From VBDM01 sp041496705 (GTDB lineage: Bacteria; Pseudomonadota; Gammaproteobacteria; Burkholderiales; SG8-39): a DNA stretch of 14,345 nucleotides. A model generated the notes under the pieces. The model did not search any database. It was not told the DNA's origin and was given only the letters and a program-made list of their open reading frames with translations. Where the stretch lies: NCBI GenBank assembly GCA_041496705.1, contig JBGQFD010000095.1:1-14345 (forward strand), read 5' to 3'. This document shows positions 6,517 to 13,627 of the stretch, piece after piece (position 1 is the first letter of the stretch; each line of letters starts with the position of its first letter). A program made the position numbers and the translations under genes.

Positions 6517-6879
6517 CTATTTCTCCGCGGTGCACGCCCACACGACGATCTTGCAGTCGGCTCCGCATTTCTGGAGCGCTTTCCGCTCGGCGATCTCCCG
6601 CGAGGCGCCGGTTTCCCACACGAACTTCTTGGGCTTGTCGGCGATCGCGCCGCAGCTGTCGCGGAAGGTCTTGATCACGTCGCAATCGCCGCACTGGCGG
6701 AACGCCTCGGTTTCGGCATTGCGCTTCGTTTTCAGGTCCACGGCGTAGCCGTAGACGCCGGACTTGCTGTTGTAGGCGATCGAGCCCCATAGCTGCCGTT
6801 TTCCGACGCGCGCCCCGGAGGCGTCGGTTGCGAGCATGGCAAAGGCAAGCAAGGCGCCGGCAAACGCGATGGTTCTCAT
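6517..6879 (-). CDS. Small secreted DUF4189-family protein
   Basis: A 120-residue protein with an N-terminal signal peptide (MRTIAFAGALLAFAMLATDASG, hydrophobic core at about 4-17). The mature part fits DUF4189: WGSIAYN near the beginning, then a repeat-like pattern of alanine/glutamate-rich helix plus cysteine (AETEAFRQCG..C and AERKALQKCGADC), ending W-A-C-T. Several cysteines (CGDC, SCG, KCGADC, WAC) suggest disulfides in the periplasm or outside the cell. Function is unknown in the family. The ATG at 6879 is preferred because it starts the signal peptide directly and has AGAGG upstream; an alternative lies 9 codons earlier. It follows the vWA gene by 10 bases and is probably co-transcribed with it. 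Confidence 0.75.
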   Translation of the reverse strand: MRTIAFAGALLAFAMLATDASGARVGKRQLWGSIAYNSKSGVYGYAVDLKTKRNAETEAFRQCGDCDVIKTFRDSCGAIADKPKKFVWETGASREIAERKALQKCGADCKIVVWACTAEK

Positions 6880-6889
6880 GGCAAGACCT

Positions 6890-8065
6890 CTACTTGGCGA
6901 GCGCACGCATGGCGCGCTCCAGGCCTTCGATGGTGGTCGGATACATGCGCCCGCCCATGATTTCCCTGAGGACGCCGATCGACTGCCGGTAGTTCCAGAG
7001 TTCCTCGGGTTCCGGGTTCAGCCAGGCGGCCTTTGAATACACCTCCAGCATCCGCCGCATCCACACTTCACCGGACTCGTCGTTGGAATATTCGATCGAG
7101 CCGCCCGGCTGCAGGATTTCGTAGGGGCTCATGGTCGCGTCGCCGACAAACACGAGCTTGTAGTCGTGGCCGTACTTGTGCAGGATGTCGAAGGTGCGGA
7201 TACGCTCGGAATTGCGCCGGCGGTTGTCCTTCCACACGTAGTCGTAGAGACAGTTGTGGAAGTAGAAGTACTCGAGGCGCTTGAACTCGGTCTTCGCCGC
7301 GCTGAAGAGCTCCTCGCACAGGCGGATATGGTCGTCCATCGAGCCGCCGATGTCCAGGAACATCAGCACCTTCACCGCGTTGTGGCGCTCGGGCCGCATG
7401 TGCAGGTCGAGCCAGCCGGCGTTGCGCGCCGTCTTGTCGATGGTCAGGTCGAGGTCGAGCTCGTCCGGCGCGCCGTCGCGCGCGAACTTGCGCAGGCGCC
7501 GCAGCGCCACCTTGATGTTGCGCGTGCCCAGCTCCACCGAGTCGTCGAGGTTGCGGTACTCGCGTGCGTCCCACACCTTCACCGCGCTGCGGTTGCGCGA
7601 CTTTTCCTGGCCGATGCGGACTCCTTCCGGGTTGTAGCCGTAGGCGCCGAAGGGCGAGGTGCCGGCGGTGCCGATCCACTTGTTGCCTCCCTGGTGGCGG
7701 GCCTTCTGCTCCTCGAGGCGTTTCTTCAGCGTCTCCATGAGCTTGTCCCAGCCGCCGAGGGCCTCGATCATGGCTTTCTCTTCCTCGGAGAGGTTGAGTT
7801 CCGCCTGTTTCAGCAGCCATTCCAGGGGTACGTCCAGCTCAACCCCGGCGAGCGCCTCGATGCCCTTGAAGAACTCGCCGAAGGCGCGGTCGAACTTGTC
7901 GAAATTCTGCTCATCTTTTACGAGTGTCGTGCGCGACAGGTAGTAGAACTGGTCGATCGAAGGCGAGATCACGCCTTTCTGCATCGCCTCCATCAGCGTC
8001 AGCCATTCCTTGATCGAGACCGGGACCTTGTGGTCCTTGAGCTTGAGGAAGAAGCCGGAGAGCAC
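6890..8065 (-). CDS. CoxE-like von Willebrand factor A domain protein
   Basis: A 391-residue cytosolic protein without signal peptide. The N-terminal part (FFLKLKDHKVPVSIKEWLTLMEAM, about 5-28) is typical of the CoxE-like/COG3825 proteins. The C-terminal half is a vWA domain whose metal-site motif reads FLDIGGSMDDH (D238, G240, S242), so the first serine of the canonical DxSxS is glycine. I believe this is common in this subfamily. Such proteins pair with MoxR AAA+ ATPases in chaperone or metal-insertion roles; CoxD/CoxE of CO dehydrogenase is the known precedent. Here no cox genes are present, so the client is unknown. The GTG start at 8065 is supported by AAAGG about 8 bases upstream, 18 bases after the MoxR stop, indicating one operon. 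Confidence 0.85.
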   Translation of the reverse strand: MLSGFFLKLKDHKVPVSIKEWLTLMEAMQKGVISPSIDQFYYLSRTTLVKDEQNFDKFDRAFGEFFKGIEALAGVELDVPLEWLLKQAELNLSEEEKAMIEALGGWDKLMETLKKRLEEQKARHQGGNKWIGTAGTSPFGAYGYNPEGVRIGQEKSRNRSAVKVWDAREYRNLDDSVELGTRNIKVALRRLRKFARDGAPDELDLDLTIDKTARNAGWLDLHMRPERHNAVKVLMFLDIGGSMDDHIRLCEELFSAAKTEFKRLEYFYFHNCLYDYVWKDNRRRNSERIRTFDILHKYGHDYKLVFVGDATMSPYEILQPGGSIEYSNDESGEVWMRRMLEVYSKAAWLNPEPEELWNYRQSIGVLREIMGGRMYPTTIEGLERAMRALAK

Positions 8066-8083
8066 GGCGTGAAACCTTTGCGG

Positions 8084-8926
8084 TCAGGACCTTTGCCGCG
8101 ACATGAATATGAGGCGCTCGAACAGGTGCACGTCCTGTTCGTTCTTCAGCAGCGCGCCGTGGAGCGGCGGGATGATGGTCTTGCGGTCCTTGCTCCGGAG
8201 CGCTTCGACGGGGATGTCCTCGGCGAGCAGCAGCTTCAGCCAGTCGAGCAGCTCGGAGGTGGAGGGCTTCTTCTTCAGACCGGGCACTTCGCGCACCTCG
8301 AAGAAAACCTCCAGCGCCTCGCGCAAGAGCGATTTCTTCAGCCCGGGGAAATGCACGTCGACGATTCTCTCCATCGTTTCCTTGTCGGGGAAGCGGATGT
8401 AGTGAAAGAAGCATCTGCGCAGGAACGCGTCGGGCAACTCCTTTTCGTTGTTCGAAGTGATGAAGACGAGCGGCCGGTGTTTCGCCTTGACGAGCTCGCG
8501 CGTCTCGTAGACGTAGAACTCCATGCGGTCCAGCTCGCGCAGCAGGTCGTTGGGAAACTCGATGTCGGCTTTGTCCACCTCGTCGATCAGCAGAACCACC
8601 GGCTTTTCCGCGGTGAACGCCTGCCACAGCGTGCCCTTGACGATGTAGTTGCGGATCTCCTGCACGCGCGGGTCGCCGAGCTGCGAGTCGCGCAGGCGGC
8701 TGACCGCGTCGTACTCGTACAGGCCCTGCTGCGCCTTGGTGGTCGACTTGATGTGCCATTCGAGCAGCGGCAGGCCGAGCGCTCCGGCGACCTCGACGGC
8801 GAGCATGGTCTTCCCAGTGCCGGGTTCACCCTTGATGAGCAGCGGGCGCTCGAGCGCGATCGCGGCGTTGACCGCGAGGGTCAGGTCCTCGGTGGAAACG
8901 TAGGCGGCGGAGCCGTTGAAGCGCAT
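8084..8926 (-). CDS. MoxR-family AAA+ ATPase
   Basis: A 280-residue cytosolic AAA+ ATPase. Walker A GEPGTGKT lies at 33-40 and Walker B VVLLIDEVDKAD at about 110-121. The sensor-1 region FITSNNEKELPDAFLRRCFFHY and a C-terminal lid follow. The short N-terminus (YVSTEDLTLAVNAAIALERPLLIKG) is characteristic of the MoxR branch that pairs with COG3825-type vWA proteins. MoxR proteins act as chaperones that activate or assemble enzyme complexes together with the vWA partner. The ATG at 8926 is preceded by AGGA; a longer upstream frame runs into the promoter region and the antisense of the amidase gene and is not supported. It is the first gene of a three-gene minus-strand operon with the vWA and DUF4189 genes. 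Confidence 0.9.
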   Translation of the reverse strand: MRFNGSAAYVSTEDLTLAVNAAIALERPLLIKGEPGTGKTMLAVEVAGALGLPLLEWHIKSTTKAQQGLYEYDAVSRLRDSQLGDPRVQEIRNYIVKGTLWQAFTAEKPVVLLIDEVDKADIEFPNDLLRELDRMEFYVYETRELVKAKHRPLVFITSNNEKELPDAFLRRCFFHYIRFPDKETMERIVDVHFPGLKKSLLREALEVFFEVREVPGLKKKPSTSELLDWLKLLLAEDIPVEALRSKDRKTIIPPLHGALLKNEQDVHLFERLIFMSRQRS

Positions 8927-8957
8927 CGGGAATCCTCGATCCGGTCTGTGAGCAAGC

Positions 8958-8965
8958 ATTCTATA
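8958..8965 (-). promoter_or_regulatory. Possible -10 element of the MoxR operon
   Basis: TATAGAAT on the minus strand lies about 32 bases before the MoxR ATG in the 91-bp divergent gap. No convincing -35 is found at 16-18 bases. The complementary plus strand reads TATAAC here, so the amidase gene could use the same AT-rich patch, also without a good -35. Confidence 0.3.
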
Positions 8966-9017
8966 ACGTACTCCGTCGCATGTTGCCCCCCGGGCGGGCC
9001 TGCTGCAGAATCCGCCG

Positions 9018-9740
9018 GTGCGATCTGCGGCAATATTCCTCCTTTGCGCCTGCGTGACGGCGGCGCGCGCCCAGACCGTCGCCATCGATGTAGGCCACTA
9101 CACCGGGGAGCCTGGCGTCATCAGCGCCCACGGCCGCGCCGAACTCGAATTCAACCGCGAGCTGGCGATCGACATCCGCGCGGCCGTCGAGGATCGCGGG
9201 TTCGCGACCCGCATGATCGGCGGCGACGGCTCGATGGACAAGCTCGGCGCGCGCGCCGCTGCCGCGGCGGGCGCCGACTTCTTCCTGTCGGTTCACCACG
9301 ACTCGATGCAGCCGCAGTTCCTGCAGACCTGGGAACACGAAGGCACGCTGCGCCGGTTCAGCGAGCTGCACTCGGGGTTTTCGCTCTTCGTCTCGCGCAA
9401 GAACGCCTTGCCCGCGCGAAGCCTCGCCTGCGCCTCGGCGATGGGCGCGGAGATGCGCTCCGTGGGGTTTGCCCCATCGCTCTACCACGCCGACCCGATC
9501 CGGGGCGAGTCGAAGCCCTTCGCCGACCGCGCCAACGGCGTGCACTACTATGACAAGCTCGTGGTCCTGAAGGTGGCGCGCATGCCGGCGGTGCTGCTCG
9601 AAGCCGGCGTGATCGTCAATCGCGACGAGGAGCGGCGCATGCGCACGCCCGAGACCCGGCAGCGGATCGCCGCCGCGGTGGCGCAGGCGCTGGCGCGGTG
9701 TTTGCCCCGCCGCAAGGGCTCGCTGCCAGTGATCCGCTGA
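9018..9740 (+). CDS. Secreted N-acetylmuramoyl-L-alanine amidase (Amidase_3)
   Basis: A 240-residue zinc amidase that cleaves the bond between N-acetylmuramic acid and L-alanine in peptidoglycan. The signal peptide spans about 1-18 (AAIFLLCAC core, ARA-Q cleavage). Zinc ligands fit the family: H27 in AIDVGHYTGEPG, E42 in RAELEFNRELA and H93 in FLSVHHDS. The catalytic glutamate is E195 in VLLEAGVIVN. It is a minimal catalytic enzyme with no AMIN, LysM or SPOR domain, so it lacks the septal-targeting module of AmiC-type enzymes. Its exact role (daughter-cell separation or recycling) is open. The GTG at 9018 is chosen because it directly opens the signal peptide. No clear ribosome site precedes it. 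It stands alone between two minus-strand operons. Confidence 0.88.
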   Translation: MRSAAIFLLCACVTAARAQTVAIDVGHYTGEPGVISAHGRAELEFNRELAIDIRAAVEDRGFATRMIGGDGSMDKLGARAAAAAGADFFLSVHHDSMQPQFLQTWEHEGTLRRFSELHSGFSLFVSRKNALPARSLACASAMGAEMRSVGFAPSLYHADPIRGESKPFADRANGVHYYDKLVVLKVARMPAVLLEAGVIVNRDEERRMRTPETRQRIAAAVAQALARCLPRRKGSLPVIR

Positions 9741-9796
9741 GTCGTTTACCCGCGTTTCAGGATTTTCTCAGGCAGTCCAGATAGTCGTTGGCGTCC

Positions 9797-9815
9797 GGCG
9801 CGGCTCCGGCGCGCC
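9797..9815. other. GC-rich hairpin in the convergent gap
   Basis: GGCGCG and CGCGCC arms around a 7-base loop lie between the convergent amidase and nth stops, overlapping a nine-base direct repeat TCCGGCGCG. It could slow transcription from either side, but no T-run follows, so it is not a standard intrinsic terminator. Confidence 0.25.
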
Positions 9816-9837
9816 TGGTCGCGGCTGGGACTGAACC

Positions 9838-10473
9838 TCAGGCCTTGGTCTTTCCCTTGTAGTCGCACAGATCCCGGATCCCGCACCTGGGGCAATCCGG
9901 ATTGCGCGCCGTGCAGACGTAGCGCCCGTGCAGGATGAGCCAATGGTGCGCGTTCCTGCGAAATGCCTCGGGCACGAATTTCAGGAGCTTGTCCTCCACC
10001 TCGCGGACGTCGCGGCCGGGCGCGAGGCCGGTGCGGTTGGCAACGCGGAAAATGTGCGTGTCCACGGCAATGGTCGGCTGGCCGAAAGCCGTGTTCAGGA
10101 TGACGTTGGCGGTCTTCCTGCCCACGCCCGGCAGCGCCTCCAGCGCCTCGCGCGTGTCCGGCACCTCGCCGCCGTGCCGCTCGAGGAGCAGCCGGCAGGT
10201 TTCGAGGATGTTCTTCGCCTTGGTACGGTACAGGCCGATGGTGCGGATGTGGTCCATCAACCTTTGCGCGCCGAGCGCGAGAATCGCCTGCGGCGTGTTG
10301 GCCCGGGAGTAGAGGCGGCTCGTGGCGAGGTTCACGCTTTTGTCGGTGGCTTGCGCCGACAGCACCACCGCGACCAGCAGTTCGAAGGGCGTGCGGTAGG
10401 CGAGTTCGGTCGTGGGATTCGGAGTGGCCGCGCGCAGCCGCTCGAATATCCTGCGGCGCCTTTCCGGGTTCAC
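9838..10473 (-). CDS. nth: Endonuclease III, [4Fe-4S] DNA glycosylase/AP lyase
   Basis: A 211-residue base-excision repair enzyme that removes oxidised pyrimidines and cleaves at abasic sites. The helix-hairpin-helix LPGVGRKTANVIL carries catalytic Lys120, and VDTHIFRV carries Asp138; both numbers match the E. coli enzyme exactly. The C-terminal cluster ligands are C187-x6-C194-x2-C197-x5-C203, the canonical spacing. The GTG start at 10473 overlaps the rsxB TGA by four bases (GTGA), so translation is probably coupled. A start further upstream would read into rsxB out of its frame. It is the last gene of the minus-strand operon. It repeats the rsx-nth linkage of enterobacteria. Confidence 0.96.
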   Translation of the reverse strand: MNPERRRRIFERLRAATPNPTTELAYRTPFELLVAVVLSAQATDKSVNLATSRLYSRANTPQAILALGAQRLMDHIRTIGLYRTKAKNILETCRLLLERHGGEVPDTREALEALPGVGRKTANVILNTAFGQPTIAVDTHIFRVANRTGLAPGRDVREVEDKLLKFVPEAFRRNAHHWLILHGRYVCTARNPDCPRCGIRDLCDYKGKTKA

Positions 10474-11090
10474 GGTCGTTGCGCGCGGCGCGATCGCGCC
10501 CGATCGATCGCGGCCTGGATGATCGCGCGCTTCTCCCCGGCATCCTCCGCGCTCTTTCCCCTCAGGGTGCGGGCGACCAGCCGGTCGCTGCGCGCCGTGC
10601 TCTCCCGCTCCAAGCGCGCCGCGCGCAGCTCGAAGCGCTCGCGGGCGGCGCTGGCGCGTGCGGAATCCCAGATCGCATCGGCGCCGGTCGCCGGAAGCAT
10701 CTCGATGCAGTCGACAGGGCAGGGCGCGACGCACAGATCGCACCCGGAGCAGAGTTCTACGACCACGGTGTGCATGAGCCTGGCGGCGCCGACGATGGCA
10801 TCCACCGGGCAGGCCTGGATGCACAGGGTGCAGCCGATGCAGCGCGCCTCGTCGATCGCGGCGACGCGGTGCGGCCCTTCGGTTCCGCGCGACGGGTCGA
10901 GCGGCATGGCCTCGCGTCCGAGGAGCGCCGCGAGTTTGCGGATTCCGGCGGCACCTCCTGGCGGGCAGCGGTTGATGTCGGCTTCCCCCGCGGCGATGGC
11001 CCGGGCGTACGGCCGGCACGCCGGGTAGCCGCATTTAGTGCACTGCGTCTGGGGCAGCAGCGCGTCGATTTTCTCGACGAACCCGTTCAT
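10470..11090 (-). CDS. rsxB: RsxB/RnfB-type ferredoxin-like subunit, soluble form
   Basis: A 206-residue iron-sulfur protein. An Fe4S4 domain has ligands C17, C20, C25 and C42 (CTKCGYPAC...C). It is followed by two classic 4Fe-4S ferredoxin motifs, C84/C87/C90/C94-P and C114/C117/C120/C124-P. The C-terminal 75 residues are arginine/alanine-rich and helical-looking. Typical RnfB/RsxB subunits begin with a membrane helix; here the protein starts directly at the Fe4S4 domain (MNGFVEKIDALLPQTQCTKCG), so it is probably soluble. No other rnf/rsx subunit is in the window. Its ATG overlaps the pyrD TGA (ATGA) and its stop overlaps the nth start. In E. coli the RSX complex reduces SoxR and the operon ends in nth, so an electron-donor role near Nth or SoxR is conceivable, as inference only. 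Confidence 0.88.
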   Translation of the reverse strand: MNGFVEKIDALLPQTQCTKCGYPACRPYARAIAAGEADINRCPPGGAAGIRKLAALLGREAMPLDPSRGTEGPHRVAAIDEARCIGCTLCIQACPVDAIVGAARLMHTVVVELCSGCDLCVAPCPVDCIEMLPATGADAIWDSARASAARERFELRAARLERESTARSDRLVARTLRGKSAEDAGEKRAIIQAAIDRARSRRAQRP

Positions 11091-12109
11091 GGAATCGGTC
11101 CCGAGTCCGCAAGGCCGCGCACGATTTCGCCCACGAGTCCCGGCCCCCGGTAGACGAGCGCGGTGTAGAGCTGTACGAGGCTTGCGCCCGCATCCAGTTT
11201 TTCGCGGGCGTCCGCCGCGCTCGCGATTCCGCCGACCCCGATGATAGCCACACTCGCGGGCAGCGCTCGCCGCAGCTTGGCGATCACCGCCGTCGCTCGT
11301 TTCCTCAGCGGCGCTCCCGAAAGGCCCCCGGGCTCGCGGCTTGCGGGCAGGTGCTCCACCCCTTCGCGCGACACGGTGGTGTTGGTCGCGATCACGGCAT
11401 CGATGCCGCGAGCGGCGACGCGGTCGGCGATTGCTTCGATCCCGGACTCGTCCAGATCGGGCGCGACCTTTGCCGCCAGAGGAACGCGTCTTCCATGCTG
11501 CTTCGCCAGCCGGTCGCGCTCCGCGGTGAGAGCAGCGAGAAGAGCGTCGAATTCCTCCGGTCGCTGCAACGCCCGCAGATCCTTCGTGTTGGGCGAGGAG
11601 ACGTTTGCGGTGACGAAGCTTGCGCAAGCGTACACCTTGCGCAGGCAAGCGACGTAGTCCTCGGCTGCGCGCTCGTTCGGCGTGTCGAAATTTTTTCCGA
11701 TGTTCACGCCCAGCATGCCGCGATAGCGCGAGCGGCGGAGGTTTTCCACCAGGACGTCCACGCCGCGGTTGTTGAAACCCAGGCGGTTGATGAGCGCTCC
11801 GGCTTCGGGCAGGCGGAACAGACGGGGCCTGGGATTGCCGGGCTGGGGGCGCGGGGTCACCGCTCCGACCTCGATGAAACCGAACCCGAGAGCGGCGAGG
11901 CCGTCGATGTGCTCGCCGTCCTTGTCCAGCCCTGCAGCGAGCCCCAGCGGGTTGGGAAATTCCAGGCCCATGGCGCGCACCGGGACCGCGGGGAGAGAGC
12001 GCGGCATCGCGCCGAGGCGGTTCAGGACATCAAGGGATTTGAGACTTAAGCAGTGCGCGATTTCCGGATCGAGGGAGAAGAGCAGCGGCCGGACGGCGCG
12101 GTAGAGCAT
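11087..12109 (-). CDS. pyrD: Dihydroorotate dehydrogenase (quinone), class 2
   Basis: A 340-residue FMN enzyme oxidising dihydroorotate to orotate with quinone as acceptor, the fourth step of pyrimidine synthesis, at the inner membrane. The class 2 signature is the N-terminal amphipathic stretch (MLYRAVRPLLFSLDPEIAH) that reaches the quinone. Further landmarks are NPLGLAAGLDKDGE (53-66), NRLGFNN (108-114), NVSSPNTKDLR with the catalytic Ser172 (Ser175 in E. coli), NTTVSREG, GGLSG and the phosphate-binding GVGGI. Length is normal. No ribosome site is visible before the ATG; instead TAAAAT lies five bases upstream. The gene begins 33 bases after the bpt stop and its own stop overlaps the rsxB start. 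Confidence 0.96.
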   Translation of the reverse strand: MLYRAVRPLLFSLDPEIAHCLSLKSLDVLNRLGAMPRSLPAVPVRAMGLEFPNPLGLAAGLDKDGEHIDGLAALGFGFIEVGAVTPRPQPGNPRPRLFRLPEAGALINRLGFNNRGVDVLVENLRRSRYRGMLGVNIGKNFDTPNERAAEDYVACLRKVYACASFVTANVSSPNTKDLRALQRPEEFDALLAALTAERDRLAKQHGRRVPLAAKVAPDLDESGIEAIADRVAARGIDAVIATNTTVSREGVEHLPASREPGGLSGAPLRKRATAVIAKLRRALPASVAIIGVGGIASAADAREKLDAGASLVQLYTALVYRGPGLVGEIVRGLADSGPIP

Positions 12110-12114
12110 GCGGC

Positions 12115-12120
12115 ATTTTA
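12115..12120 (-). promoter_or_regulatory. Possible -10 element immediately before pyrD
   Basis: TAAAAT on the minus strand ends five bases before the pyrD ATG in the 33-bp gap after bpt. A start site about six bases downstream would give a leaderless pyrD mRNA, consistent with the missing ribosome site. No good -35 is found at 16-18 bases, so support is thin. Confidence 0.25.
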
Positions 12121-12142
12121 CCGCGGTCGCGGCGAACGTCCT

Positions 12143-12880
12143 TCAGACCGTGTCGCCTGTCTCGAGGCGGCGCCAAGTGCCCTCGACCAGCCCGTCGATC
12201 GGCTTGAAGTGTGCCTTGTAGGACATCTTGCGGCTGTCGCGGATCCAGTAGCCGAGGTAGAGGTACGGCAGGGACAGATTCCGGCACTGATCGATCTGCC
12301 AGAGGATGTTGTAGGTGCCGAAGCTGGCGCTGTTCGTGTCCGGATCGTAGAAGGTGTACACCGAGGACAAACCGTCGCTCAGCTGGTCGACGATGGACAC
12401 CATCACGAGCCTGCCCTGGTCGCGGAATTCCACCAGCCGCGTGCTGACGCGGCTCTGCAGCAGGAAGTGCGAGTACTGGTCGCGGCTGTCCTGGTCCATG
12501 CCGCCGCCGGCGTGTCGGCTCGCCTGGTAGCGCAGGTAGAGCGAATAGTGCTCGACGCGAAAGCGCAGGCCGGTCACCGCGGTCTGCAGCATCGCGTGCT
12601 TCGACCACGCGCGCCGCTGGCTGCGCGAAGGCCGGAAATCCGCCACAGGTACGCGCACCGGGACGCAGGCCCTGCAATGGTCGCAGTAGGGACGGTAGGT
12701 GAAGATGCCGCTGCGGCGAAAACCGAGCCGCACCAGGTCGGCGTACATGTCGGGTCCGATCAGATGGCTCGGCGTCGCCACTTGCGAGCGCGCCATCCGG
12801 CCCGGCAGGTAGCTGCACGGGTAGGGCGCGGTCACGTAGAACTGCAGTACCGCATGCGGCAGGTCGTTCAGCTGCGACAT
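12143..12880 (-). CDS. bpt: Aspartate/glutamate leucyltransferase (Bpt; ATE1-like)
   Basis: A 245-residue cytosolic aminoacyl-tRNA:protein transferase. Bpt adds leucine to proteins with N-terminal Asp or Glu, marking them for ClpS/ClpAP degradation. The N-terminal ATE domain has PYPCSYLPGRMARS (C22) and FTYRPYCDHCRACVPVRV with C66-x2-C69-x2-C72. The C-terminal domain has VSIVDQLSDGLSSVYTFYDPD, the LGYWIRDSRKMSYKAHFKP block and a tryptophan/arginine tail. Many databases label this family arginyltransferase (ate), but bacterial members of this type use leucyl-tRNA. The ATG at 12880 lies 13 bases inside the end of aat, so the two are translated in overlapping frames from one mRNA. No strong ribosome site is seen. 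Confidence 0.94.
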   Translation of the reverse strand: MSQLNDLPHAVLQFYVTAPYPCSYLPGRMARSQVATPSHLIGPDMYADLVRLGFRRSGIFTYRPYCDHCRACVPVRVPVADFRPSRSQRRAWSKHAMLQTAVTGLRFRVEHYSLYLRYQASRHAGGGMDQDSRDQYSHFLLQSRVSTRLVEFRDQGRLVMVSIVDQLSDGLSSVYTFYDPDTNSASFGTYNILWQIDQCRNLSLPYLYLGYWIRDSRKMSYKAHFKPIDGLVEGTWRRLETGDTV

Positions 12881-13578
12881 GGCTCGTGGACGAAGGTTGC
12901 GCCGGACCAGTCTCCCGGCGGGCGCGGGTAGTGTATCAACTCTTCGAGCAGCCTGGCGAACTGCCGGCGAGGAATTTCGCGCGCGCCGAGCGACTCGAGG
13001 TGCCGCGTGCGCATCTGGCAGTCGATCAGACCGAACCCGGAAGACCGCAGATGCGCCACCAGCGCCGCCAGCGCGATCTTGGATGCGTCCTTCACCCGCG
13101 AGAACATCGACTCGCCGAAGAACACCTGCCCGAGGGCCACGCCGTACAGTCCCCCGGCGAGCTCGGCATCGATCCAGGTTTCCACCGAATGCGCATGGCC
13201 CAGGCGGTACAGCCGGCCGTAGGCCTCGCGCATGTCCTCCGAGATCCACGTGCCGGGCTCGCCCGCGCGCGGTGCCGCGCAAGCGGCCATGACGGCATCG
13301 AATGCATGATCGAAACGAATCTCGTATCGGCGGTTGCGCAGCGTCTTGGCGAGCGAGCGGGAGATCTTCAGCTCGTCCGGAAACAGCACCGTGCGCGGGT
13401 CGGGACTCCACCAGAGAATCGGGTCGCCCCCGGAAAACCAGGGAAAGATGCCGCGCCGGTAGCCCTCGAGCAGGCGCTCGGCGGAAAGGTCGCCGCCTGC
13501 CGCGAGCAGGCCGTTGGGATGCTTGAGCGCCGCGTGTATCGGCGGGAAAGGCGAACCCTGCTCCAGCCAGGGGATCAT
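12868..13578 (-). CDS. aat: Leucyl/phenylalanyl-tRNA--protein transferase
   Basis: A 236-residue cytosolic enzyme transferring Leu or Phe from tRNA to proteins with N-terminal Arg or Lys, creating primary N-degrons for ClpS/ClpAP. Family landmarks in order: KHPNGLLAAGGDLS (about 19-32), YRRGIFPWFSGGDPILWWSPDPR (40-62), EGTWI-like PGTWISEDM, LGHAHSVETW, GVALGQVFFGESMFSRVKDASKIAL and GLIDCQMRTRHLESLGAREIPR. The length matches E. coli Aat (234). The ATG at 13578 (MIPWLEQGSPFPP) matches the usual betaproteobacterial N-terminus. The frame is open to a GTG at 13623, adding 15 residues without similarity, although AGGAAGG lies just before that GTG. The next gene, bpt, overlaps its end by 13 bases. 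Confidence 0.96.
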   Translation of the reverse strand: MIPWLEQGSPFPPIHAALKHPNGLLAAGGDLSAERLLEGYRRGIFPWFSGGDPILWWSPDPRTVLFPDELKISRSLAKTLRNRRYEIRFDHAFDAVMAACAAPRAGEPGTWISEDMREAYGRLYRLGHAHSVETWIDAELAGGLYGVALGQVFFGESMFSRVKDASKIALAALVAHLRSSGFGLIDCQMRTRHLESLGAREIPRRQFARLLEELIHYPRPPGDWSGATFVHEPCRS

Positions 13579-13627
13579 GCGCGCTCGCGGCGGGGTATCC
13601 ACGGACAGGTTCGCCGCCGGCACCTTC

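Noticed and set aside
7166..9553. Plus-strand frame of about 795 codons opposite the vWA and MoxR genes
   Set aside because: It is the complement of well-supported minus-strand genes and shows no family motif.
9746..10543. Alternative minus-strand frame overlapping nth
   Set aside because: It is out of frame with the conserved Lys120, Asp138 and cysteine ligands of Nth.
9928..11028. Plus-strand frame of 366 codons opposite nth and rsxB
   Set aside because: It is the antisense of two genes with intact catalytic and cluster residues; the composition is low-complexity and no domain is seen.
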